Origin: CAYFJO01 sp964343305
Lineage (GTDB): Bacteria > Planctomycetota > Planctomycetia > Pirellulales > Pirellulaceae
Reading direction: 5' to 3'
NCBI GenBank assembly: GCA_964343305.1
Contig: CAYFJO010000007.1
Span: 1-64,000 of the forward strand
DNA: 64,000 bases
Below, piece after piece: positions 44,706-53,500 of this stretch (the first letter of the stretch is position 1; every line of letters begins with the position of its first letter). The notes under the pieces were generated by a model. That model was not told the DNA's origin, searched no databases, and saw only the letters and a program-made list of their open reading frames with translations. A program made the position numbers and the translations under genes.

Positions 44706-45607
44706 TTTCTCGACGAAGCTTTTTGAATCAAAGCGTCGCTGGCGCGGCGGCGACTGCCATGATGATAGGCGACACGTCGGCCGCGGACAAACCGCTGAAG
44801 GATTTGAAAAACGAGGTCGGCATCACCACGTCGTCACTGTCGGGCCATCTGGTCGCTAAGCCGGGCAAAGGGCAGTTCTCGCTCGTTGACTTGCCGATGA
44901 TTATGCGCGACGAATTGGGCATGCGGGTGATCGATTTGAACACGTCGTCGATCGCCTCGAACGATCCGTCTTATCTGGAGCGTTGTCGCGAGGCCGCGGA
45001 AAAGGCGGACTGTGTTTTCACCAACATGAAACTCAACCAACGCGATCTCGACATGAACAGCCCGGATGAATCGAAGCGTCGGCATGCACTCGACGAGTTT
45101 AAGAAGTCGATCGATGCCGCGGCTCGTTTGGGATGTCGTTGGGCCCGGCCGTTGCCCAAGCCAGAGCGGCCCGACATGAAGATCCACATCGACAGTTATC
45201 GTGAACTGGCCGACCACGCGGCCCAGCATGACATGCAAATGCTGGTCGAAAATTACGCCTGGATGGAAGGAGACCCGCAGTCCGTCCCCAAGCTGATTAA
45301 GGCCATCGACCGCAACGTGGCCGCATCGCCCGACACGGGAAATTGGAAAAATGACGACGTGCGATACAAAGGGCTCGCGGCCGCGTTTCCGCTGGCGGTG
45401 ACCTGCGATTTCAAAGCACGGGCATTGGACAAGGACGGTGGGCACAAGTTGTACGATTTGCAACGCTGTTTCGAATTTGGTTGGGATGCCGGTTTTCGTG
45501 GACCGTGGTGCTTGGAGCACGCCAATCGCGACCGCGCCGCCTTGTTTCGCGAGCTGGTATTGCTGCGCGACATGCTCGTCCGCTGGACGGCGGAAAAATC
45601 GGCGTAA
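44702..45607 (+). CDS. Tat-exported sugar phosphate isomerase/epimerase-like protein
   Basis: 301 residues. The N terminus MISRRSFLNQSVAGAAATAM is a Tat signal. The body is a xylose-isomerase-like TIM barrel (ADCVFTNMKLNQRDLD, HDMQMLVENYAWMEGDP, VAASPDTGNWKNDD, GFRGPWCLEHANRDRA). The ATGA overlap with the cysteine-rich secreted protein suggests that both act outside the cytoplasm. The stop codon TAA (45605-45607) touches the left end of the palindromic element that follows. Confidence 0.87.
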   Translation: MISRRSFLNQSVAGAAATAMMIGDTSAADKPLKDLKNEVGITTSSLSGHLVAKPGKGQFSLVDLPMIMRDELGMRVIDLNTSSIASNDPSYLERCREAAEKADCVFTNMKLNQRDLDMNSPDESKRRHALDEFKKSIDAAARLGCRWARPLPKPERPDMKIHIDSYRELADHAAQHDMQMLVENYAWMEGDPQSVPKLIKAIDRNVAASPDTGNWKNDDVRYKGLAAAFPLAVTCDFKARALDKDGGHKLYDLQRCFEFGWDAGFRGPWCLEHANRDRAALFRELVLLRDMLVRWTAEKSA

Positions 45608-45685
45608 TTCAAAAAGGGGTCAGGTGCCTTTGTGCGAAGCACCCTTCGGGCCGTTCCGGCAAAAGTACCTGACCCCTTTTTGAAT
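45607..45685. repeat. GGGGTCAGGT-type palindromic element
   Basis: ATTCAAAAAGGGGTCAGGT (45607-45625) and ACCTGACCCCTTTTTGAAT (45667-45685) are perfect 19-base arms around 41 bases. AAAAGGGGTCAGGTACC-type ends are known flanks of RAYT/IS200-like transposase genes in many bacteria. Here no transposase lies between the arms, so it is a non-autonomous copy. It begins at the last base of the upstream stop codon. Confidence 0.8.
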
Positions 45686-45790
45686 CACGCGGAGAAATCG
45701 TAGCGACCAAGCGATTTCAAGATCTTGCGGCCGATGCTAGAATGAGCGGAAAACTAGGGCTTTCTTCACCGTGCCAGCCGATGGGAATTC

Positions 45791-47338
45791 ATGAGCGAGC
45801 AGAAACTAATACCGGTCGGAATCGATCTGGGAACGACCTTTTCCGTGGTGGCCAGAATTGACGACATCGGCCGGCCGCAGACATTGATCAACTCCGAAGG
45901 CGACAAAGTGACGCCCAGCGTGATGTTGTTCGAGGGTAACGACGTGATCGTCGGCAAGGAAGCGGTCAAGGCGATGGCCACCGACATGACGATGATCGCT
46001 GAATGTCCGAAACGCGATTTGGGGCATCGATTGTACCACAAGGTGCTCAACGGCCGTCAGTTTCCACCCGAAGCGCTCGAAGCGTGGATCCTCAACAAAC
46101 TGCGCACTGACGCCATCAAGCAAATTGGCGAGTTTTCCAAAGTCGTCGTCACTGTGCCCGCCTATTTTGACGAAGTCCGCCGCAAGGCCACGATGGACGC
46201 CGGTTATATCGCGGGCTTCGAAGTGATGGATATCATCAACGAGCCAACTGCGGCCGCCGTCGCTTTTGGGTTCCAGCAAGGCTATCTCAATCCAGATTCG
46301 GAAGGCGCAGAAAAGAAGAAAATCCTGGTCTACGATCTCGGCGGCGGTACGTTCGACGTCACGGTGATGGAACTCGGCGGCACAGACTTTTGTGCCCTGG
46401 CCACCGACGGCGATGTGCGACTAGGCGGCCGCGATTGGGATCAACGGCTTGTCGATTTCGTCGCGGAAGATTTCATACGTCAGTTTGGACTCGACCCGCG
46501 CGAAGATCCCAATACGAACGGGCTCCTGTGGCGCGAAAGCGAAGACGCCAAACGAACGTTGTCGGCTCGATCCAAAGCGACGATCTCCTGCCACTATCAA
46601 GGCCAAGCGGTACGAACCGAAGTCACGCGACAGCAGTTTTTGGAAATGACCCAGGATCTGTTGGACCGCACTTCGTTCACCACGCGGCAAACTCTGCAAG
46701 CCGCTGGTCTTGAATGGAAGGACATTGACCGTGTGCTGATGGTTGGTGGATCGACGCGGATGCCCGGCGTGCTCGACATGATCAAAGGCCTCTCGGCGAC
46801 GGAGCCCGATTGCTCGGTGTCGCCCGACGAAGCCGTCGCTCATGGGGCCGCGCTGCATGCAGGCATCTTGCTCTCGAAATACGGTGGCAAGTCGCCAAAC
46901 TTCACGATCAAGAACGTGAATTCGCACAGCCTCGGTGTTGTCGCAACGGACACCAAGACGAAGCGCCTGCGAAACGCGATTCTTGTCCCCCGCAATACGC
47001 CGCTGCCGGTCACGGCCAAGCGCATTTTCAAAACACAAAAGGCGGGACAACGATCCATCCTGGTACAAATTGTCGAAGGGGAAAGTGCGTCGCCGGACGA
47101 TTGCTCGCAGATCGGCAAATGCTCGGTCCGCGATCTGCCCGCAAATCTTCCGGCCCAGTCGCCCATCGAGGTTCGCTTCAAATACGAAGAGAACGGCCGG
47201 CTGACCGTCATGGTCAAGGTGTCCGACACCGACACCAAGTTGAAGCACGAAATCACGCGCGAAAACAGCATGACCGACGACCAATTGAACAGTTGGCGTC
47301 AATACGTTTGTGGTTTGCCGCCGGCCAATGGGTCATAA
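45791..47338 (+). CDS. Hsp70/DnaK-family protein with short C-terminal region
   Basis: 515 residues. The ATPase domain is complete: VGIDLGTTFSVVARI (phosphate 1), KVVVTVPAYFDEVRR, DIINEPTAAAVAFGF, VYDLGGGTFDVTVMEL (phosphate 2) and MVGGSTRMPGV (adenosine site). The substrate-binding sheet is present up to about residue 500, but the helical lid and C-terminal tail of DnaK are missing, since DnaK has about 640 residues. No dnaJ or grpE is adjacent. It is therefore a specialised paralogue and not the housekeeping chaperone. Confidence 0.9.
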   Translation: MSEQKLIPVGIDLGTTFSVVARIDDIGRPQTLINSEGDKVTPSVMLFEGNDVIVGKEAVKAMATDMTMIAECPKRDLGHRLYHKVLNGRQFPPEALEAWILNKLRTDAIKQIGEFSKVVVTVPAYFDEVRRKATMDAGYIAGFEVMDIINEPTAAAVAFGFQQGYLNPDSEGAEKKKILVYDLGGGTFDVTVMELGGTDFCALATDGDVRLGGRDWDQRLVDFVAEDFIRQFGLDPREDPNTNGLLWRESEDAKRTLSARSKATISCHYQGQAVRTEVTRQQFLEMTQDLLDRTSFTTRQTLQAAGLEWKDIDRVLMVGGSTRMPGVLDMIKGLSATEPDCSVSPDEAVAHGAALHAGILLSKYGGKSPNFTIKNVNSHSLGVVATDTKTKRLRNAILVPRNTPLPVTAKRIFKTQKAGQRSILVQIVEGESASPDDCSQIGKCSVRDLPANLPAQSPIEVRFKYEENGRLTVMVKVSDTDTKLKHEITRENSMTDDQLNSWRQYVCGLPPANGS

Positions 47339-47342
47339 GAGT

Positions 47343-47407
47343 GTAGTCGGGCTCTCCGAGACCCGGCGGATTCATGAAACTGTCCGGTTTCGGAGAAGCC
47401 GAACTAC
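47343..47407. repeat. GTAG...CTAC palindromic element overlapping a stop codon
   Basis: GTAGTCGGG starts the element and CCGAACTAC ends it (65 bases). The left half folds as CGGGCTC-TCC-GAGACCCG with one bulge; the right half folds as CGGTTTC-GGA-GAAGCCG with one G-U pair. On the minus strand the terminal GTAG supplies the TAG stop (47404-47406) of the TauD-type gene. It also lies 5 bases past the stop of the convergent Hsp70 gene. Confidence 0.75.
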
Positions 47408-48201
47408 ACCGGAATCTCATCACCAAAGATCTGCGTCCGCTTCATGATCCGCCGTTCGTTCGGTGGAAAAGACTCGCGACGGTGCAGCGTGCAGCGATTG
47501 TCCCACACGACCAAATCGCCCACTTGCCACTTGTGCGTGTAAATGAAACGTGACTGCGTCACGTGCTCGAATAGCGTTTCCAGCAGCTTTCGACTTTCCA
47601 CTTCGCTTAATCCAACAATGTGCCTGGTCAAATGCGGCCCGACATACAACGACTTGCGTCCCGTTTCTGAGTGCGTCCGTACCACCGGATGATCGACAGG
47701 CTCGGTGGGATTCTGCGATTCAACATAGTGCCGATGAACCGCGCGCAGCCCGCGGAGGCGCTCTTTCATCTCGTCATCCAACGCTTCATACGCGGCATAG
47801 CAATTACACCACTGCGTCGCACCGCCTGTCGACGGCAATTCCACCGCATAAAGAAACGACAATGTGCCCGGCATTCTTAGATAAGACAGATCGGAATGGA
47901 ACGACACCTCGTCGTTCCCTAACGCACCAATCGGTTCGCCATTTTCTTTTACGTTTGAGATGATGAAGATCTCTTTGATCGGCCGGTCGGGCTGGTCACG
48001 AACATGCTCGACCGCCTGGCCGAAATAGTTTGTCAGGCGAACTTGATCCTCTTCGGAAATCTGCTGATCGCGAAAGTAGATCACCAAATGGTCGAGCATT
48101 GCCTGCCAAACAAATTGGATGGAGTTTGTGTCGAGGGGTTGCTGCAACGAAACTCCTTCGATCTTCGCACCGAGAGCATCGCTGGCGGGGATGATTTGCA
48201 T
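47404..48201 (-). CDS. TauD/TfdA-family Fe(II)/2-oxoglutarate dioxygenase
   Basis: 265 residues. The iron triad is readable: His102 and Asp104 in VSFHSDLSYLR, and His240 in NRCTLHRRESF; the 2-oxoglutarate arginine is in the following NERRIMKR segment. The family hydroxylates taurine, chlorinated phenoxyacetates, carnitine precursors and others while decarboxylating 2-oxoglutarate. No sulfonate transporter is nearby, so the substrate is unknown. The stop codon lies inside a GTAG-bounded palindromic element, so the original C terminus may have been replaced by the insertion. Confidence 0.9.
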   Translation of the reverse strand: MQIIPASDALGAKIEGVSLQQPLDTNSIQFVWQAMLDHLVIYFRDQQISEEDQVRLTNYFGQAVEHVRDQPDRPIKEIFIISNVKENGEPIGALGNDEVSFHSDLSYLRMPGTLSFLYAVELPSTGGATQWCNCYAAYEALDDEMKERLRGLRAVHRHYVESQNPTEPVDHPVVRTHSETGRKSLYVGPHLTRHIVGLSEVESRKLLETLFEHVTQSRFIYTHKWQVGDLVVWDNRCTLHRRESFPPNERRIMKRTQIFGDEIPV

Positions 48202-48258
48202 CGTTGCATCATACCAAGTGGCTCATTAATCGTGGAAATTGACAATCCTAATGAATGC

Positions 48259-49311
48259 TTACATTGAAGAACCAAAGTGTGGATGAATCCTGGTAATAAA
48301 GTCATTTTTTCCCTTTTGCTGAACTTCAATATCCAGATCCATAAACATTTTGACAACTTCGAGATGCGTTGTCGTATGCTGAGACAAGTTTGATGTGCGA
48401 AACTGACCGCCCACACCGCCCGTGTGTGCGCTGATCGCCAGCGGCAAGACCAATTGATCGGCTAGATGCTCGCCCACTGGGACGTCGACATCCAAATACG
48501 ACTTGGCCGCTCTCCAGGCTCGCCCGGCGACTTTTTCCGCGGCAAGGCCCTGTTTGCCGAAGGCGATTGCCACGTGAGTGACGTTTTCGTATTCCATCTC
48601 AACGACGACGACGTTGCCCGCGCACGACGTGTTGTTGATCTCTTCGATCGAGCAACACCGTCGACCCCAGCCCGACTTGCGCGCCATCGTATCGCACTGA
48701 CGCTCGCCGATATGCCGTGGCAGTTTTGCCACCAGTGCACGAACGCGACGCTCCTTGCGCTTGCCACGCTCGGTCAATGAGAACGGACGAAATCGCTCGA
48801 CCGGCTGGACGTGGACCGTGAATTTGCCGCCGCCGGCTGGATGGAATCCAGGCCGCTCGATCGCAGCCCTAGTATGGATGCCGATGCGCTGGAGCAGCGG
48901 CAGATACGATTTTGCCAGAAAGTCGAATGGCGGGGCAAAGGGATTGTGAGTTCCACCTTCGAGCGTCACCGTCGAAGGACCGTCGGCGAGCCACAACGCC
49001 GGCAAGATCGTCTGAAGGACCAGGGTCGTGCTGCCGGCCGTGCCAATTCGAAAATGGTAATCCCCGGCCCGAATCTGACCTGGCACAAAGACCAGTCGCG
49101 ACGAACCGACCTCGCATCCCTCGACCGACCCGCCACAAACTTCGGCCGCGGCTTGGACGCCGGTCGCATGCTGGCGCTTCAATCCCGGTTTGTCCCGCCC
49201 TGCGCGGATCTTGTCGATCGTGATGGGAGTGCCCGTCACCATCGCAAGCGCCAGCGACGACCGGACAATTTGCCCGCCGCCTTCACCAAATGATCCATCA
49301 ATTTTCAACAT
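48259..49311 (-). CDS. rtcA: RNA 3'-terminal phosphate cyclase
   Basis: 350 residues, the usual size of RtcA, which converts a 3'-phosphate at an RNA end to a 2',3'-cyclic phosphate through a covalent AMP-histidine. FGEGGGQIVRSSLALA near the N terminus, FRIGTAGSTTLVLQTILPAL, GGTHNPFAPPFDF and HTGGVGGQF are conserved. The catalytic His lies near the C terminus (SNLSQHTTTHLEVVKMF). In many bacteria rtcA sits with rtcB and rtcR; neither is present here. A family B palindrome lies 13 bases upstream of the start. Confidence 0.93.
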   Translation of the reverse strand: MLKIDGSFGEGGGQIVRSSLALAMVTGTPITIDKIRAGRDKPGLKRQHATGVQAAAEVCGGSVEGCEVGSSRLVFVPGQIRAGDYHFRIGTAGSTTLVLQTILPALWLADGPSTVTLEGGTHNPFAPPFDFLAKSYLPLLQRIGIHTRAAIERPGFHPAGGGKFTVHVQPVERFRPFSLTERGKRKERRVRALVAKLPRHIGERQCDTMARKSGWGRRCCSIEEINNTSCAGNVVVVEMEYENVTHVAIAFGKQGLAAEKVAGRAWRAAKSYLDVDVPVGEHLADQLVLPLAISAHTGGVGGQFRTSNLSQHTTTHLEVVKMFMDLDIEVQQKGKNDFITRIHPHFGSSM

Positions 49312-49324
49312 AGATTACTCACAA

Positions 49325-49392
49325 TTGAACAGAAGGAAACAAAGCAAACGAAGAGTCATATTTCTCTTTGTTACCTTTGTTTGCTTCTGTTC
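49325..49392. repeat. Palindromic element, family B copy 2
   Basis: TTGAACAGAAG (49325-49335) pairs with CTTCTGTTC (49384-49392); the inner GAAACAAAG/CTTTGTTA and GAAGAG/CTCTTTG words pair loosely. It shares the GAACAGAAG end and the general internal wording with 22298-22360. It lies directly upstream of rtcA. Confidence 0.75.
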
Positions 49393-49581
49393 CCAACAAG
49401 TATTCGCTGGATGACCACACAACCTTTAAAAGGATGTCCCTCGTGGACTGCAAGTTCGCGCAGTCGCGAATTCGCGCAAATTGAGGTAAAATAGTGAAAA
49501 GTGTGACTCGCTTGGCTGCGTTTCGTGCCTATTCCAATAGTTGGAGAATATGCAAGCGATTCATCATCAAGGGACAGAAGA

Positions 49582-50523
49582 ATGGTTGTAGGATGCCCTG
49601 GTTGCGGCAAGCAACATAACGTGGCCGAAAATATGGCAGGCCGACGTGCGAAGTGTTCGTGCGGTACGGTCATTCAAATCCCACAGGCATTGGCTCCGGC
49701 TCAACCGAGCGCTCCTGTGCAGCCAGACCCAATGCCGGCTCAGCCGAATCCAGCGCCGGCCCAAGACCCATTGTTCAACCAGCAGTTTCCGACCGAATCT
49801 GATCCATTCGCCCAGCAACAGCCCTTTGCACAGCAAGCAGACCCATCTTCCCAACAGCCTGCCGCCCCATTTCAACAACCGCAAGTCCAGCAGGCACAAC
49901 CTGGACAATCGCCGAACCAATTTGCTCAGCCGTTTGGAACTCCAGGGTCAGCCGGGCCGGTGCCAAACCAGATGGCACCGAGTCAAATGGCGCCCATGCC
50001 CGGCCAGCCTGGTGCGATGCACGGCCAGATGGCTCCAACAGAACCTGTCGTATGTCAGTTTCGATATGGCAAGCCCCAACCATGGTTTCTGGCCTGCGTC
50101 ATCATCGCTGGTATCGCCGGCATCTGGATGATCTATGCCGGCTTCTTCGATAACAAAGGTTGGGCCATCAACAACGCCCCCATGCCACCTTGGGCGGCGA
50201 CGCTTTTCTTTGAATGTTTCGGTTGGATTGCCCTCGGTGCGTTTTGTTTTGTGATCGGCGGATACTTGTTTCAGCTAAATCATCCGCACCATGTCGCGAT
50301 CACTCAGACATCGTTGCTCATTCCCAAAGGAACATTCACTCACGAAGTGCTCCGCTTGCCACTTCAGCAGGTCAGCGTCAAAACTGCGGGCGAGGGCATG
50401 GCGACGCAACTGCATGTCAAACATCCTGGCGGCACCATTCAACTGCGCTCCGCTCTGTTCCCGTCAAGCAACGACTTCGATCATTTTCTCGCCCAATTGC
50501 AGCAGCGCGTCCCCACCAGTTGA
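49582..50523 (+). CDS. Zinc-ribbon membrane protein with Gln/Pro-rich linker
   Basis: 313 residues. The first 35 residues form a zinc ribbon (CPGCGKQHNVAENMAGRRAKC followed by SCG; ligands Cys5, Cys8, Cys25 and Cys27 approximately). About 120 residues of Gln/Pro/Ala/Met-rich, probably disordered sequence follow. Two membrane segments come next (WFLACVIIAGIAGIWMIYAGF and WIALGAFCFVIGGYLF), then a PH-like domain (VAITQTSLLIPKGTFTHEV). Planctomycetes have many zinc-ribbon proteins of this layout, function unknown. ATG 49582 is preferred over an upstream frame extension. Confidence 0.7.
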   Translation: MVVGCPGCGKQHNVAENMAGRRAKCSCGTVIQIPQALAPAQPSAPVQPDPMPAQPNPAPAQDPLFNQQFPTESDPFAQQQPFAQQADPSSQQPAAPFQQPQVQQAQPGQSPNQFAQPFGTPGSAGPVPNQMAPSQMAPMPGQPGAMHGQMAPTEPVVCQFRYGKPQPWFLACVIIAGIAGIWMIYAGFFDNKGWAINNAPMPPWAATLFFECFGWIALGAFCFVIGGYLFQLNHPHHVAITQTSLLIPKGTFTHEVLRLPLQQVSVKTAGEGMATQLHVKHPGGTIQLRSALFPSSNDFDHFLAQLQQRVPTS

Positions 50524-50533
50524 TTGGCTCACC

Positions 50534-53500
50534 ATGAAGAACTTGCTCCTCGGGATCTGCCTCGCTTGTTTGCTCCCTTTGGAATCCGCCTTGGCCCAGC
50601 AAATAGAGCCGCCGATCAAAGACGATGTGTTCGCACGTAAGAATTTAGTCGCCTGGTGCATCGTTCCGTTCGACGGAAAAGAACGCGGACCGGCCGAGCG
50701 GGCAGAGATGATCAAACGTTTGAGCTTGCGTCGCGTGGCCTACGATTGGCGCAACGAACACGTGCCGACGTTCGAACAAGAGATCCTGGAATACAAAAAA
50801 CGCGACATCGAGTACTTCGCCTTTTGGAGCGTCCACGATGAAGCGTTCCGGCTATTTGAAAAGCATGGTTTGAAGCCGCAGATCTGGCGAACGCTTGGCT
50901 CGCCCGGCGGCGCTTCACAGGACGCACGCGTTGCCGAGGCCGCAAAGCAAATGCTGCCGCTCGTTGAACGCACGCGAAAACTTGGCAGCAAGCTGGGCCT
51001 GTACAACCACGGCGGTTGGGGCGGTGAGCCGGAGAACATGGTTGCGGTGTGCAAGTATTTACACAAGCATCACGACGCAAAACATGTGGGCATCGTTTAC
51101 AACTTGCATCACGGTCACAGCCACATCGGCGACTTTGCCAAATGGCTGGAGTTGATGAAACCGCACCTGCTCTGTTTAAACCTGAACGGCATGGAGACCG
51201 ACGGAGACAAGAAGGGCCGCAAGATTCTGCCGCTGGGCGAGGGCGAACATGACGTCGCTCTGTTGAAGACCATTCGTGACTCAGACTACGACGGACCAAT
51301 CGGCATCATCGGACACACGCAGGATGATGTCGAACAGCGATTGCAAGACAACCTGGACGGACTGGATTGGATTCGGCCGCAACTGAAAGGCGCGCCGGCG
51401 GGACCAAAACCAACGCTGCGCACATGGTCGCCACAAAAACACGCGCCGCCCGCAAATCAGCCAGGCGTCCTGCTCAAAGGCCGATCGGAGTATCGCAAAC
51501 CGCCGATTACGATCGAATGCCGCGCCACGTTGACCAGCAAGAACGGATACAACATCCTCGTCGCCAACGACACGAAAAAATCGGGCGCTCACTGGGAAAT
51601 CTTTTCCATGAATGGAAGTGGGTTGTTGACCGCCTACCTGCCTGGCTACAAACCGGACCACGTTCGCTCCAAAGCAATGATCTGTGACAATCAGCCGCAC
51701 TCGTTGGCGATGATCTTCGAGTCGAATCGCGTGCAGATGTTTGTCGATGGCAAGCAAGTTGCCGACCAGTCTATTGAGGCGACTGGCCGGGAAACGGTTG
51801 CAGGCGGACTAGCGATCGGCGGACTCGTAGAAGGGGGACTCGGTTGCAGCGGAACGATTCAATGGGTTCGCATCTCGAGCGGACAGCGCGAATTGGCGGC
51901 ATCACCCGATGTAAAGAATGACGGCGAAACGCTGCTTTTGTGGCGGCCGGTGGAGTACAAGGAGGCGTCCGAGAAGTCATCGGCCAATGCGCCGTATTCG
52001 CTGGAATTTGTTGCTGAGTTGCTCAACAAAGCCAGTGGTGGAAGTCCGCATCGTGGGCTGATGGCGTTCAGTTCCGCAAAGTCGGCGTGCCTCTCTTGCC
52101 ACAAGATCGGCCAGCATGGCGGGAGCGTTGGTCCGGATTTGACGAAGATTGCAGGTGAGCGAAAACCGCACGAAATTGTCGAGTCGGTGTTGTGGCCCAA
52201 ACGTCATGTGCGGCCGGAATTTGTGGCGCATCAAATCGTCACCGACGACGGCCGCAGCCGCCAAGGCTACATCGTCAAACGAGATGACAAACAGATCGTT
52301 TTCCGCGATCCGACGAAAACAGAGCAGACGGACTTTTCAATCGCGCTCGACGAGATCGAGCAACAGCGAGAAGTTGGTTCGTTGATGCCCGACAACTTGC
52401 TGGCCTCAATGACCGCCGACCAACAGATTGATTTGTTGCGGTTCCTGCTTGCCCTGGGTGGACCAGATGGTCTGCCCGCCGACGAGATGGACGCGCTGCT
52501 GTCCCATGCGATGGCGCACGCGCATGGCCCCGCCTCGTTTCCCTTCGACCGCAAGCCGCTGCATCCCAAGGACTGGCCCAACTGGCAACATCACGTCAAC
52601 CGCGATCGCATCTACGACTTTTATGCCAAGCAGGCGGACTATTTTCGTGCACAGGAAAAACGGTCACCGCTCTTGATGGAGTTTCCGGGACTCGACGGCG
52701 GCGAGCTTGGTCATTGGGGCAACCAAAACGAACAGACTTGGGCCAGCGACCGGTGGAACGAGACAAAGCTTGGCAGTGTGCATTGCGGAGTGTTTCGCGG
52801 AGCCGGCGTCACGGTTCCGCGTGGCGTGTGCGTGCGGTTGGGGGACGATGGCGAGTTGTCCGCGTGTTTCAATCCCAACACGTTGACCTACGACGCGCTG
52901 TGGACCGATGGCTTTGTCAAGTTTTCGTCCGTCCGCCACGGCTTTATGCACGGTGCGATGATGGACGGTCGTGGGTTGCCGCGACCCGCGAGTGAACGCA
53001 TCAACAAGCCGTTTAAATACCTTGGCTTTTTCCGTAGCGGCAAACGCATACTGTTTTCGTATCGCGTCGGTGATGAGCATCTGCTCGATGCTCCTTGGGT
53101 CGAAGACGGGCAGCTTACACGGGTCATCCTGCCGGCCGACGAGCATCCGTTGCGGCATTTGTTGCGCGACGCGACGCCGCAGTGGCCACAAACCATGACA
53201 ACGCCGGTCGAGCATGGAAGCGGTTTACCATACGCGGTGGACACGATCCATTTGCCGACGCAGAACCCCTGGAGTGCGCTGCTGTACTGTAATGGCCAGG
53301 GCTTTTTGCCGGACGGTTCCGCCCTTGTTTGCACGATGCAGGGCGACGTCTGGCACGTGTCGGGGTTTGAATATCCATCCAAACAAGCCACATGGCGACG
53401 ATTTGCCGCAGGGCTGCATCATGCGCAGGGATTGCTGGTCGACGACGATGGAATCTTCGTGATCGGGCGCGACCAAATCACGCGATTGCACGATTTGAAT

